From Hufsiella arboris (GTDB taxonomy: Bacteria; Bacteroidota; Bacteroidia; Sphingobacteriales; Sphingobacteriaceae): DNA of 64,000 nucleotides. A program made the position numbers and the translations under genes. Positions 54,112 to 63,692 of this stretch are shown one piece after another. The notes below the pieces were generated by a model that was not told where the DNA came from, did no database searches, and saw nothing but the letters and a program-made list of their open reading frames with translations. The stretch is taken from positions 92,702 to 156,701 of the forward strand of contig NZ_WVHT01000009.1 in the NCBI RefSeq assembly GCF_009834875.1. The letters are read 5' to 3'. The number at the start of each line of letters is the position of its first letter. Within the stretch, counting starts at the first letter, position 1.

Positions 54112-55419
54112 TTGAAACTACAGCATAAACTTGCTTTCTACAACACTTTCACCAAAATTGCGATCATCGCGATACTGGGTACACTTATTATTTCGTTCGT
54201 AGAGAACATTTCAGTCAACTCGCTTAAACAGCGGATGGTGGATAAGCGCGACAAGTTTGTATCTAATTTGTCGGTTACTGAAATAAATGAGCTTCTTCAG
54301 CAGGAGAAATCGTTTACCGATTATAACATTCTGAAAGAAGAATATATCGTTCTGACTTTAGTAAACGTTACAGATAGTATCCCTCCGCAATTTGTAGAAG
54401 AACAGCGGTCTATCGAAAAAGAGACAGGCACTTACCTTATTTTGTGGGATTATTTTCAATACGGCGGTAAAAAGTACCGCCTGGAAATAGGCGAAAGTAT
54501 GGAGGCTGTGAAACGGATCGAAAAAAACACTCTTTATTTCACTTTACTCATCCTGCTGATTACCGTTAGTTTAACATTAGTAAGTGATCTTGCCTTTACC
54601 CGTTTCCTGCTAAGGCCTTTTTATAAAATCGTAGATGAAAAACTTAACAGGGTTAACGATCCTATACATTTTAATTACGAAAAGGCAGATACCACCACAG
54701 ACGACTTTTTACTGCTTGACAGCAGCATCAGCGGCCTGATGAAAAAAGTGTCCGATCAGCTTCTTACGGAAAAGCAATTTATAAGTAACGTATCTCATGA
54801 ATTGCTTACCCCGATTTCTGTTTTGCGGAACAGGCTCGAAAACATGCTGAATGACGATAACATTTCGGTTGAAAGCCTTAATAAAATATCGGCGTCACTT
54901 AAAACACTTACGCGACTAAAGGCAGTAATTAACAGCCTGCTTCTTATTTCAAAAGTCGAGAATCAGCAATTTAACAAGTCGGACAACATCCAGATAAAGA
55001 CCTTAATTGCGGAGGTGATGGAGGAACTGGAAGACCGGCTCGACGCTCGGCATATAACATTCGAAAACAACCTGACTACTGATTATTATTTTACAGGAAA
55101 CCAGGCGCTTCTGCACACCTTATTTATGAACCTCCTTAATAACGCCGTTAAATACAATAAGGAAAGCGGGAAGATCATCATCAGCGATGCTTATCCAAAA
55201 ACGGGTTACCAAATTTTTATAAGTGATGAAGGCGTTGGTATGAATGAGCAGCAAATTGAAAAAGCATTTACCCGGTTCGAAAAGTTCAGTGACCGTAAAG
55301 ACAGCCATGGTTTAGGTCTGGCAATAGTTAAAAGCATCGCCTCATTCCATTATATGGAAATTTCCATGCATTCAGAACCTGAAAAGGGAACTACTATCGC
55401 GATTGATTTCAGGAAATAA
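54112..55419 (+). CDS. Sensor histidine kinase
   Basis: 435 residues. The start is a TTG at 54112, 9 bases after the regulator's stop; MKLQHKLAFYNTFTK aligns with kinases of this type. Two transmembrane helices (about 14-32 and 140-160) flank a periplasmic domain of about 105 residues. H229 is in FISNVSHELLTPIS. LLNNAVKYNKES (N box), ISDEGVGM (G1), FTRFEKFSDRKDSHGLGLAIVK (F and G2) complete the core. No HAMP motif is clear, though a linker fills its place. Confidence 0.93.
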   Translation: MKLQHKLAFYNTFTKIAIIAILGTLIISFVENISVNSLKQRMVDKRDKFVSNLSVTEINELLQQEKSFTDYNILKEEYIVLTLVNVTDSIPPQFVEEQRSIEKETGTYLILWDYFQYGGKKYRLEIGESMEAVKRIEKNTLYFTLLILLITVSLTLVSDLAFTRFLLRPFYKIVDEKLNRVNDPIHFNYEKADTTTDDFLLLDSSISGLMKKVSDQLLTEKQFISNVSHELLTPISVLRNRLENMLNDDNISVESLNKISASLKTLTRLKAVINSLLLISKVENQQFNKSDNIQIKTLIAEVMEELEDRLDARHITFENNLTTDYYFTGNQALLHTLFMNLLNNAVKYNKESGKIIISDAYPKTGYQIFISDEGVGMNEQQIEKAFTRFEKFSDRKDSHGLGLAIVKSIASFHYMEISMHSEPEKGTTIAIDFRK

Positions 55420-55489
55420 TTCCTCTGAATATTTCTTCACAAAATCTTCATATTCCATTTGCACCTTTGAATAAGATAATCGCAACAGG

Positions 55490-55654
55490 ATGAAGAAATC
55501 GATTTTATTACTTGCGTTTGCCGGATTCAGCGCCGGAGTTTTTGCCCAGGCAATTCCATCGAAAACATCAAAACCTGCAGTAAAAACTGATACGGTTAAG
55601 AAAGTAAACACTGTTAAGAAAGTCGGCAAAACGCAAACAAAGAAAGTTAGTTAA
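55490..55654 (+). CDS. Small secreted lysine-rich peptide
   Basis: 54 residues. Signal peptide about residues 1-20 (ILLLAFAGFSAGVFAQ). The mature part of about 34 residues is built of T/V/K repeats (VKTDTVKKVNTVKKV, KTQTKKVS) and is strongly basic. A terminator follows, which together with the signal sequence supports a real gene. It could be part of the transcript of the two-component system 70 bases upstream. No family recognised. Confidence 0.6.
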   Translation: MKKSILLLAFAGFSAGVFAQAIPSKTSKPAVKTDTVKKVNTVKKVGKTQTKKVS

Positions 55655-55701
55655 GAATCCAATCATAGTTTAGTTTAGTTTTTTTCCGGTTACCCTAATC
55701 T

Positions 55702-55738
55702 GGCCGTTCAAAGAAGGATCTTTGGGCGGCTTTTTTTT
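55702..55738 (+). terminator. Terminator after the small secreted peptide gene
   Basis: GGCCGTTCAAAGA, loop AGGA, TCTTTGGGCGGC followed by eight Ts: a strong stem with one or two mispairs. Confidence 0.8.
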
Positions 55739-55817
55739 AAACATAAAAAACTTAAAGCACTTAAGCTGGTTGCTATACCTGTTACCCGGTAACTGAGATT
55801 CTGTATCCCGTTAACCC

Positions 55818-56744
55818 TTACGCCATTCTCGCGCGTTTTACCAGGTAGGTTTGTAAAACAGGATAGAAACCTGCATTGATATCGGCATCGATCATGTCGA
55901 TTTTATATTGCGCGCATTTCAACTCGAGCTGTTTTTTAAAATGATCTGAAACCTGCAGATACTGATCACGCGCCTGGGAAGGATTTAATTTAATTTCGTC
56001 GCCAGTTTCCATATCAATAAAATGATGCGGCACATCGGGAAAATTAAAGTTTAGCTCATGCTGATGATCGGTAACATTGAATACCAGCACTTCATGCTTA
56101 TTGTATTTAAGATGTTGGAGGGCAGCAAACAGTTCGGCTATTTCATGCGAGTCGGATACGGTGTCAAACATATCGCTGAAAATTATTACCATAGAACGTT
56201 TATGCACCTGCTCGGCAATCTGATGTAATGCTTCACTTACCGCGGTTTTTACATTTCGTGTGGGGTTATGAAGCAATTTCTCCAATTCTGTAAAAACATA
56301 TTTCTGATGTACAGATGTCGATCTTGCAGGCGTTGCCAACTCCACACTTTCGGAAAATAAGCTTAAGCCAAAGGCGTCGCGTTGTTTTTTAAGCAGGTAA
56401 ATAATCGACGCTGCGCTGTAAACTGAAAATGCCAGTTTATTGAACTCCTTTTCGGGATAATACATTGACGAGGACGTGTCAACAACCAGCTGACAACGAA
56501 GATTGGTTTCCTCTTCGAAGCGTTTAATAAAGAGTTTATCCGTGCGGCCAAACAGCTTCCAGTCGATGTTCTTTATCGCATCCCCGTTATTATAAAGCCT
56601 GTGTTCTGCAAACTCAACAGAAAATCCATGAAAAGGGCTTTTATGCAAACCGGTTATAAAACCCTCCACAACCTGCTGAGCAAGCATTTCAAGATTGCCA
56701 AAATTTTGTAATTCCTGGATAGAACTTAAATCCGCCTGCTTCAT
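55818..56744 (-). CDS. DUF58 protein
   Basis: 308 residues from the ATG at 56744 (a longer open frame starting at 56825 would add a leader that resembles no family). The N-terminal signature HKSPFHGFSVEFAEHRLYNNGD is typical; the vWA-like part has QLVVDTSSSMYYPE (D-x-S-x-S metal site). DUF58 proteins partner with MoxR AAA+ ATPases and BatA-like membrane proteins. No such gene is adjacent here; the large vWA-like protein at 44533 may be related. Confidence 0.88.
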   Translation of the reverse strand: MKQADLSSIQELQNFGNLEMLAQQVVEGFITGLHKSPFHGFSVEFAEHRLYNNGDAIKNIDWKLFGRTDKLFIKRFEEETNLRCQLVVDTSSSMYYPEKEFNKLAFSVYSAASIIYLLKKQRDAFGLSLFSESVELATPARSTSVHQKYVFTELEKLLHNPTRNVKTAVSEALHQIAEQVHKRSMVIIFSDMFDTVSDSHEIAELFAALQHLKYNKHEVLVFNVTDHQHELNFNFPDVPHHFIDMETGDEIKLNPSQARDQYLQVSDHFKKQLELKCAQYKIDMIDADINAGFYPVLQTYLVKRARMA

Positions 56745-56887
56745 AAAAAGTAAATATAAATTATTGCCGGCAGTGCTGCCTACCCAATTTAAAATATTTA
56801 ACGATGCGCAGACCGACACAGGCAACCTATCCGGAAATGGCGCCGTAGTTCATTAAAACACTAATTAAATCTGCAATTCTAATTCTC

Positions 56888-57733
56888 ATGAAAACTTATT
56901 TAAAAAACTGCTTAGTGCTTGTGATAGGATTATCAGGAGCACTCCTGGCATGCAAAAAAAACAATTCAGGAAACGACGACGATAATAATCCGCCAATAAA
57001 GCGCGGTGTTCTATTACGATCAACAAATGATTTTGGGAATATATTAACAGATAGTGCCGGCCGCTCACTTTATTTTTTCTCGCCAGACGTTGCCGGAAAT
57101 TCGGTTTGTTCCGGCCAGTGCCTGGTAGTGTGGCCGAAATTCTATACCAACGGAGCAATTACCGCTGACGGATTGAACAGCGCGGACTTCAGCACGATTA
57201 CGAGACCTGACGGCAGCAGCCAAACCGCTTATAAAGGCTGGCCTCTTTATTATTACCAGGACGATATTTACGACGGTGATATTAAGGGGGACAAGGTAAA
57301 TGACGTATGGTTTGTTGCTAAGCCCGATTACAATATCATGGTTTCGAGGGCCCAACTTGTGGGCGCAGACAATCAGAATTACACAGGTCAGCTTGTTAAA
57401 GGAACCGGTGCTACGATTTATTTAACTGATGCCATGGGACGAACTTTGTATGCATTTAACCCCGATAAAATAAATAAGAACAACTTCACCCGTTCTGATT
57501 TCAGCAATAATGCGATCTGGCCCATTTATGAAAGCGAACCCATGAAAGTACCTTCAACTCTGGACGCGGCATCGTTTGGAGTAATCGATGTTTTCGGGAA
57601 AAAGCAGCTAACGTTTAAAGGCTGGCCGATGTACTATTTTGGCCTCGATAGTGCTAAACGCGGAGTCAACAAAGGCGTAAGCATCAATAACTGGCAAATT
57701 GCCCTGCCGGCGCTCTCAGCGGCAACTCCATAG
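56888..57733 (+). CDS. COG4315-type secreted repeat lipoprotein
   Basis: 281 residues. Lipoprotein signal (LSGALLAC, C22), then two repeated modules characteristic of PF03640: each has GRSLYFF or GRTLYAF, followed by D or N, a cysteine pair or loop, then YKGWPLYYYQDD and FKGWPMYYFGLDS. The repeats have the Y-x4-D pattern of the family. Function is unknown. Envelope location is expected. Divergent from DUF58. Confidence 0.85.
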   Translation: MKTYLKNCLVLVIGLSGALLACKKNNSGNDDDNNPPIKRGVLLRSTNDFGNILTDSAGRSLYFFSPDVAGNSVCSGQCLVVWPKFYTNGAITADGLNSADFSTITRPDGSSQTAYKGWPLYYYQDDIYDGDIKGDKVNDVWFVAKPDYNIMVSRAQLVGADNQNYTGQLVKGTGATIYLTDAMGRTLYAFNPDKINKNNFTRSDFSNNAIWPIYESEPMKVPSTLDAASFGVIDVFGKKQLTFKGWPMYYFGLDSAKRGVNKGVSINNWQIALPALSAATP

Positions 57734-57748
57734 ACTTGCCGTAAAACA

Positions 57749-57781
57749 AGAGAGTCCGCACCGTTTCCGGGCGGACTCTCT
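57749..57781. terminator. Terminator between the COG4315 lipoprotein and trxA genes
   Basis: AGAGAGTCCGC and its complement GCGGACTCTCT enclose an 11-base loop. It lies between convergent genes and can act in both directions, though the T run is short. Confidence 0.7.
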
Positions 57782-57803
57782 ATTTATATCCTGGCGGTTA
57801 CTA

Positions 57804-58124
57804 TTAAGCTAATTGCTTGCTTAATTTATCCGCTAACACCGATTTTGGAACTGCTCCGATTTGTTTATCTACAATTTCACCATTTTTGAAAAACAATAAC
57901 GCAGGAATATTACGTATACCAAATTTCATGGAAATATTAGGATTGTGATCAACATTAACTTTTCCAATCACCGCCTGTCCGTCATATTCTTTTGAAAGCT
58001 CTTCCACTACCGGGCCAACCATGCGACACGGACCACACCATTCAGCCCAAAAATCCACAAGTACCGGTTTTTCTGATTTGAGCACAACTTCCTCAAAGTT
58101 TGCATCTGTTATTTCTAATGCCAT
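57804..58124 (-). CDS. trxA: Thioredoxin
   Basis: 106 residues. Redox site W29-C30-G-P-C33 in FWAEWCGPCRM; the cis-proline is in RNIPALLFF. No signal peptide, so it is the cytoplasmic protein-disulfide reductant. Normal length. A well-formed promoter lies 34 bases upstream. Confidence 0.98.
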   Translation of the reverse strand: MALEITDANFEEVVLKSEKPVLVDFWAEWCGPCRMVGPVVEELSKEYDGQAVIGKVNVDHNPNISMKFGIRNIPALLFFKNGEIVDKQIGAVPKSVLADKLSKQLA

Positions 58125-58157
58125 ATGTGTTTTGAATTAAATTACAATGTTATTAAT

Positions 58158-58188
58158 CAAATGTACTAACTCAATAATCCTGCCACAA
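58158..58188 (-). promoter_or_regulatory. Candidate trxA promoter
   Basis: On the minus strand TTG at 58188-58186, 20 bases, TACATTTG at 58165-58158. Good fit to the Bacteroidota promoter. Confidence 0.6.
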
Positions 58189-58357
58189 TAAAAGCTTGAC
58201 ATTATGACATTTTTTTAACCGCTGCCCTTTCTAAATGTATTGCCGGAAGTTATTTTTTCAATTTAATTGGTTTCATTTTATAATATAAAACCAATTAGCC
58301 CGCTCAGTATCCAATTTTTTTTAGTGGTGATTTTTAAGTTGCGCAAAAACCACTAGT

Positions 58358-59287
58358 ATGAAAAAGTACCTGCTTATTATTTTATCTGTTTTTGCTCTCA
58401 AAGCCTTTTCACAGGAGATCCAGGATGGAAAAGTAAACACAGAAAGCAAACGATTTTTAAAGGAACGTGACACTACAAAGAAACAGGAGGGCTGGACCGT
58501 TCGCGGCAACAACACGCTGCTTTTAAACCAGGCGGCTTTTTCTAACTGGATTTCCGGGGGAATAAATTCGATTGCTCTTGCCGGCCGCGCCGACCAGGAG
58601 TTTAACCTGAAGCGCGGCAGAAATATATGGGATAACCGTTTCATATTGGCTTACGGCCTACGTTCGGAAGAAGGCGACCGCAGCAAAAAAGTCGAAGACC
58701 TGATCGACATTACCTCCAAATACGGCTACGAAATAGGAAGCAACTGGTATGCCGCCGTGGGAATGAATTTTAAAACACAATTTACTAAAGGCTACGATTA
58801 CACAAATGATAACCTGAATTATATTTCCAATTTTATGGCCCCCGGTTATCTTGCCATCGGACTTGGTTTCGATTACATTCCTAACGACAACTTTCAGTTG
58901 AATATCCATCCCCTAACATCCAGGATGACGTTTATTACTGATGATAATGTATTTGACCCAGACCGTGACGGCATTCCCAAAGAAGCTTATGGCGCCGATC
59001 CCTTTGATCATTTTGTTTACCAGTTCGGACTTTTTCTCGGTGCCCGGTACAAAGCGAAACTAATGGACAATGTCACCTTTGATAACCGTGCCGGAATTTA
59101 TTCCAATTATCTTGAAAAGCCCCAAAACATGGTGCTGTCATATTCAGCTATTCTCGACCTGAAGGTAAATAAGTTTATCTCTACCCAAATCACGTTCGAT
59201 GCTTTTTATGATGAAAACCAGGTTAAGAAAGTACAGATAAAGGAAACGCTGGGAGTTGGACTGACTTACAAATATGGGAAGTATTAG
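58358..59287 (+). CDS. DUF3078 outer-membrane-associated protein
   Basis: 309 residues. Signal peptide about 1-18 (VFALKAFSQ). Then WTVRGNNTLLLNQAAFSNWI typical of DUF3078, followed by repeated amphipathic strands (GSNWYAAVGMNFKTQF) and a C-terminal strand LGVGLTYKYGKY. Predicted beta-barrel in the outer membrane. Function is unknown. A perfect inverted repeat follows directly. Confidence 0.85.
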   Translation: MKKYLLIILSVFALKAFSQEIQDGKVNTESKRFLKERDTTKKQEGWTVRGNNTLLLNQAAFSNWISGGINSIALAGRADQEFNLKRGRNIWDNRFILAYGLRSEEGDRSKKVEDLIDITSKYGYEIGSNWYAAVGMNFKTQFTKGYDYTNDNLNYISNFMAPGYLAIGLGFDYIPNDNFQLNIHPLTSRMTFITDDNVFDPDRDGIPKEAYGADPFDHFVYQFGLFLGARYKAKLMDNVTFDNRAGIYSNYLEKPQNMVLSYSAILDLKVNKFISTQITFDAFYDENQVKKVQIKETLGVGLTYKYGKY

Positions 59288-59318
59288 ACTGACGGATGAC
59301 TTAAAGTCATCCGTCAGT
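59288..59318 (+). terminator. Terminator after DUF3078
   Basis: ACTGACGGATGACTT, one-base loop, AAGTCATCCGTCAGT: a perfect 15-bp inverted repeat directly after the stop codon. Confidence 0.75.
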
Positions 59319-59328
59319 TTATTTGGCC

Positions 59329-59388
59329 TTCCTTCGACTCCACTCAAAACAACTACTGACGATGTCAGGCTGACCGGAGTCGAAGCCT
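59329..59388. repeat. Inverted repeat built on TTCGACTCC
   Basis: TTCGACTCC at the left and GGAGTCGAA at the right, with GTCAGGCTGAC between. A related piece, GTCAGTCTGAGCAGAGTCGA then AGACTGG, is at 63783-63812. A second dispersed repeat type. Confidence 0.6.
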
Positions 59389-59464
59389 TCTCTTTCATTT
59401 TATAAACCTGTTACGGTAGCAAAAATACGATCGGACACCCCTAAGACATTCGATTATCTGCTAT

Positions 59465-60073
59465 CTAAAATTTCAGGTAAGCAATAAATGTCTGGTTGTT
59501 CAGATTACCCTGGTTAGTAATATTAAAACTCGATTGTGTAGTTTTATAAACTGCACCATTATTATTCTGTTCACCAGTGCTCTTCGTATAACCAAAACCA
59601 ACTGATAAAACATTTAGTTCAAAACCAAAATGTTTAAAAGGAAACCAGGTAACACCTCCTGCAATATTTGCCTGAACCATGGTCGTTTTTGAACTTATTC
59701 CATTTACATCATCATTATCGGTAAAGCCATAATTTATTGACGGCAGCACCTGGGCATAAAACTTTTTCAACAAAGGAAAATATCGTCCATATCCCACACC
59801 GATATTATAGTAATTATTCGCTAAGTCATCGAGGTCAGATTTCGCCCTGTTATACAAAAGCAAAGCAAACAATTTCTGATTGTCTTTAAAGAAATAGCCG
59901 TAATTCAGCGCCGCTGAATAAGTCGTAGCTTTCGAAGTCATACCTGACTGGAAATCTTCCGTCTTGCTTGTCGTGGTACCGAAACCTAAGCCTAATAGAT
60001 TATCACCCTTTGACTGTGCGTGTGCAGCAATACCAAATGCTGCAATTAAAAAAGTAAGATAGATTTTCTTCAT
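59465..60073 (-). CDS. Small outer-membrane beta-barrel protein
   Basis: 202 residues. Signal peptide (about 1-20, GIAAHAQS), then alternating strands (SAALNYGYFF, NIGVGYGRYF, HFGFELNVLSVGFGYT) and a C-terminal FIAYLKF ending with F. OmpW/OmpA-like small barrel. No function shown. It follows dnaE by about 45 bases on the same strand but is unrelated. Confidence 0.8.
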   Translation of the reverse strand: MKKIYLTFLIAAFGIAAHAQSKGDNLLGLGFGTTTSKTEDFQSGMTSKATTYSAALNYGYFFKDNQKLFALLLYNRAKSDLDDLANNYYNIGVGYGRYFPLLKKFYAQVLPSINYGFTDNDDVNGISSKTTMVQANIAGGVTWFPFKHFGFELNVLSVGFGYTKSTGEQNNNGAVYKTTQSSFNITNQGNLNNQTFIAYLKF

Positions 60074-60119
60074 ATAATTAATTTTGGCTCAATTATATGA
60101 AAAGCAGCAATCTAAAAAA

Positions 60120-63100
60120 CTAGTTTAACTTATATTTTACAATAGACAACTTCGCAAGATCTTCTAAAAATTCATTGCTTGGATTGATTTTAAGTGATTT
60201 AGCGGGCATCTCTAACATCGTTTCACTCTCATAGTCCAGCACAGAAAATTTCAACTGGCAATTCCTTACGGGATTCTGCTCGGCATTTGATTTCACGATC
60301 TCATCCATCTTTGTGATAAAGCTTGTTGAAAGCTCATGCAAGGGAAGTTGAATAGTAAGGCACTTCGCCATTTTGTCGCGGAGATCAGACAGCAAAGTAA
60401 TTTGGTTAACCTTGAACTCCCAGTTATCTTTTTGCCTGAAGCGCTCCGAGACTGTTCCCCTGATCTGCAGGAAATAACCGTCGGTAAAGAAGGATTTTAA
60501 CTTCACGTAATCGTCGCCGAATAACACTATTTCAAATGATTCATTATAATCCTCAAACATAAACGAACCGAACGGCTTTCCCGTTTTCGTTGTACGATGA
60601 GCCGCAGCCGAAACCAAGCCTCCAAGCACCAGTTCGCGGTTTTTAAGTTTGTTGAATTCTTCCTGGTCATCCGGCTGAAGTTCGCCGTTCTTGAACTTAT
60701 TGATCAGTTTCAGATGCTTTACCTGGTGTGAACAGAAATTATCCATCTCGAACTTGTAATTATCGAGCGGATGACCGGTCAGGTAAATACCGATCATATC
60801 CTTTTCATACTTGAGCTTTTCGATCAGGCCCCACTCCTGCTGCTCTGGTAACTGAGGTTCGGGAATATGTGCGTCGCTCGTTCCGCCGAACAAGGATGCC
60901 TGCGAAGAATTCAAGCTGTTCTGATAATCGTTGGTGTATTTGATCAGGCGCTCGATGCCATTGAGCATCTGCCCTTCCGGCTTACAAAAAAACTGCGCCC
61001 GATTAAAGCCGAAACAATCAAAAGCTCCGCTGAAGACGAGGTTTTCATAAACCTTTTTACTTACCGTACGCGAATTGGTGCGTTTGGCAAAATTCGCGAT
61101 GCTATTATAAGGACCGTTCGCCTCGCGTTCATCAATAATACTCTCAACGGCTTTTTCTCCAACTCCTTTAATGCCGGCCATTCCAAAACGGATTTCGCCT
61201 TTCTTGTTAACCGCAAAACTCAAGTTCGATTCGTTGATATCCGGCCCCAAAACCGCTATCCCCATCTGTCTGGCTTCCTCCATAAAGAATGAAATCTTTT
61301 CAATGTTACCCTGGTTATTTAAAACCGCGGCCATATATTCAGATGGGTAATGCGCCTTTAGATAAGCTGTTTGATAGGCTACAAACGCGTAGCAGGTTGA
61401 GTGAGATTTGTTAAATGCATACGATGCAAAAGCTTCCCAGTCGGTCCAAATTTTCTCCAGCTTCTTTTCGTCGTGGCCCTTGAGTTTAGCGTTTTCAATG
61501 AATTGCGGTTTCAGCTTATCCAGCGTTTTCCGGTCCTTCTTACCCATCGCCTTACGCAATACATCGGCATCACCTTTTGTAAAATTGGCAAGCTTCTGCG
61601 ATAAAAGCATCACCTGTTCCTGGTAAACTGTGATTCCGTACGTATCCGACAGGTATTCCTCCATGTCGTCCAGGTCATACGCAACCTGCTCGCGGCCATG
61701 CTTACGCGATATAAAGTTTGGAATATACTCGATCGGACCCGGGCGGTAAAGCGCGTTCATGGCGATGAGATCCTCGAATTTATCCGGTTTCAGCTCCCGC
61801 AGATACATCTGCATTCCGTCACTTTCAAACTGGAATGTTCCGTTGGTATCACCCCGTTGGTAAAGCTCAAATGTTTTTTGGTCGTCGAGCGGAATGTAAT
61901 CTATATCAATTTCTACATGATGATTTTCCTTGATCAGGCGCAGGGCATCTTTGATAATAGTCAGCGTACGCAGGCCTAAAAAGTCCATCTTGATTACGCC
62001 GGCGTCTTCAACTACACGCCCGTCAAACTGTGTTACCAAAAGATCCGATTCCTTCGAGGTGGCAACAGGCAAAATATCCGTCAAATCATAAGGGGCGATA
62101 ATAATACCCGCAGCGTGCACACCGGTATTCCGGATAGAGCCTTCCAGCTTACCGGCTTCCTGCAAAACCTTCGCACGGACATCGGTTCCTTTCAATATAT
62201 CTTTTAATTCTGCTACCTGCTCAAACGCATCTTTAAGCGTGATTCCCAATGTTTCGGGAACAAGCTTTTTCAGCGCCGCCACTTCCGGCAGTGGTACATC
62301 AAGCACACGTGCCACGTCCTGGATACTGGTTCGCGCAGCCATTGAACCGTAGGTAATGATTTGCGCGACCTGGTTTTTCCCATACTTATCAACCACATAA
62401 TCAATCACCTTCTGGCGTCCGGCGTCATCAAAATCCGTATCAATATCGGGCATCGACTTACGATCCGGGTTCAGGAAACGCTCAAACAGCAGGTTGTATT
62501 TGATAGGGTCGATGTTGGTGATGCCAATGCAATAAGCAACCGCCGAACCCGCCGCCGAACCACGCCCCGGACCAACGAACACTCCCATATCGCGTCCGGC
62601 GCGAATGAAATCAGACACAATCAAAAAGTAGCCGGCAAACCCCATGATCCTGATCGTATTCAGCTCGAAGTTTAAACGTTCTTCAACATCCGGGGAAATA
62701 TCCTTATAACGCTCTTTGGCGCCGGTCATCGTCAGGTGCTTCAGATATTCCCATTGGTTGAGCGTATCGTCGGCGTGTATTTTAAACTCCGGCGGGATCG
62801 GGAAGTTGGGAAGCAGGATGTCGCGTTTAAGTTGCAACGTCTCTACCTTGTCCACAATTTCACCGGTATTGTCCAGTGCATGCGGAAGGTCGTGAAACAA
62901 ATGCGCCATTTCCTGTTGCGTTTTGAAATAGAACTGATCGTTCGGGAAGCCGAAACGATAACCTTTCCCGCCTTCTTCATCCGTAGCGATCGGCGTGCTT
63001 TGCATATCGCCGGTATTCACGCATAACAAAATGTCATGAGCGTTAGCGTCCTGCTGATCCACATAATGCGAATCGTTTGAGCAGATTACTTTTACGTTGT

Positions 63101-63692
63101 ATTTTTTTGCAAAGCGAAGCAGCACCTCGTTTACAATATTTTGCTCGTTGATCTCATGGCGCTGGAGTTCGATATAATAATCTTCGCCGAAAATATCCAG
63201 CCACCATTTGAACTCCTCTTCGGCCTCAGCCTCGCCTTTTTTAAGGATCGCTTGCGGAACAGACGCCCCGATACAGCAGGTAGTCGCGATCAGACCCTTG
63301 TGATATTTTAAAATAAGCTCCTTATCGATACGCGGCCATTTGCTGTACAAGCCTTCCATGTAGCCTAGCGAACAAAGCTTGATCAGATTCTTGTAGCCTT
63401 CCGGATTTTTTGCCAGGAAAAGTTGGTGACAGCGTACATCGCGATTTTCCTTGGTGAACTGTTTTTTATGCCGATCATCAACAACATAAAACTCACAACC
63501 AACAATAGGTTTAACACCGTGCTTTGCGGCCTCAGCTACGAACTTAAACGCACCAAACATATTTCCATGATCGGTAATTGCCAGCGCCTTCATGCCATCG
63601 GCCGCAGCCTTTTTATAAAGCTTGCTTATATCGGCAGCTCCATCAAGAAGTGAAAATTGTGTATGTACGTGTAAATGAGAGAAATCCGGCAT
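60120..63692 (-). CDS. dnaE: DNA polymerase III alpha subunit
   Basis: 1190 residues. N-terminal PHP domain HVHTQFSLLDGAADI and ITDHGNMFG; the three catalytic aspartates include D416 and D418 in the PDIDTDF motif at 415-421 and the one in VIKMDFLGLRTL. The tau/clamp-related C-terminal OB region is at about residues 990-1080 (LVLGGLVSAAAHRTTKTGKP). It is the replicative polymerase. The ATG at 63692 is supported by the normal N-terminus. Monocistronic in this window. Confidence 0.98.
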   Translation of the reverse strand: MPDFSHLHVHTQFSLLDGAADISKLYKKAAADGMKALAITDHGNMFGAFKFVAEAAKHGVKPIVGCEFYVVDDRHKKQFTKENRDVRCHQLFLAKNPEGYKNLIKLCSLGYMEGLYSKWPRIDKELILKYHKGLIATTCCIGASVPQAILKKGEAEAEEEFKWWLDIFGEDYYIELQRHEINEQNIVNEVLLRFAKKYNVKVICSNDSHYVDQQDANAHDILLCVNTGDMQSTPIATDEEGGKGYRFGFPNDQFYFKTQQEMAHLFHDLPHALDNTGEIVDKVETLQLKRDILLPNFPIPPEFKIHADDTLNQWEYLKHLTMTGAKERYKDISPDVEERLNFELNTIRIMGFAGYFLIVSDFIRAGRDMGVFVGPGRGSAAGSAVAYCIGITNIDPIKYNLLFERFLNPDRKSMPDIDTDFDDAGRQKVIDYVVDKYGKNQVAQIITYGSMAARTSIQDVARVLDVPLPEVAALKKLVPETLGITLKDAFEQVAELKDILKGTDVRAKVLQEAGKLEGSIRNTGVHAAGIIIAPYDLTDILPVATSKESDLLVTQFDGRVVEDAGVIKMDFLGLRTLTIIKDALRLIKENHHVEIDIDYIPLDDQKTFELYQRGDTNGTFQFESDGMQMYLRELKPDKFEDLIAMNALYRPGPIEYIPNFISRKHGREQVAYDLDDMEEYLSDTYGITVYQEQVMLLSQKLANFTKGDADVLRKAMGKKDRKTLDKLKPQFIENAKLKGHDEKKLEKIWTDWEAFASYAFNKSHSTCYAFVAYQTAYLKAHYPSEYMAAVLNNQGNIEKISFFMEEARQMGIAVLGPDINESNLSFAVNKKGEIRFGMAGIKGVGEKAVESIIDEREANGPYNSIANFAKRTNSRTVSKKVYENLVFSGAFDCFGFNRAQFFCKPEGQMLNGIERLIKYTNDYQNSLNSSQASLFGGTSDAHIPEPQLPEQQEWGLIEKLKYEKDMIGIYLTGHPLDNYKFEMDNFCSHQVKHLKLINKFKNGELQPDDQEEFNKLKNRELVLGGLVSAAAHRTTKTGKPFGSFMFEDYNESFEIVLFGDDYVKLKSFFTDGYFLQIRGTVSERFRQKDNWEFKVNQITLLSDLRDKMAKCLTIQLPLHELSTSFITKMDEIVKSNAEQNPVRNCQLKFSVLDYESETMLEMPAKSLKINPSNEFLEDLAKLSIVKYKLN

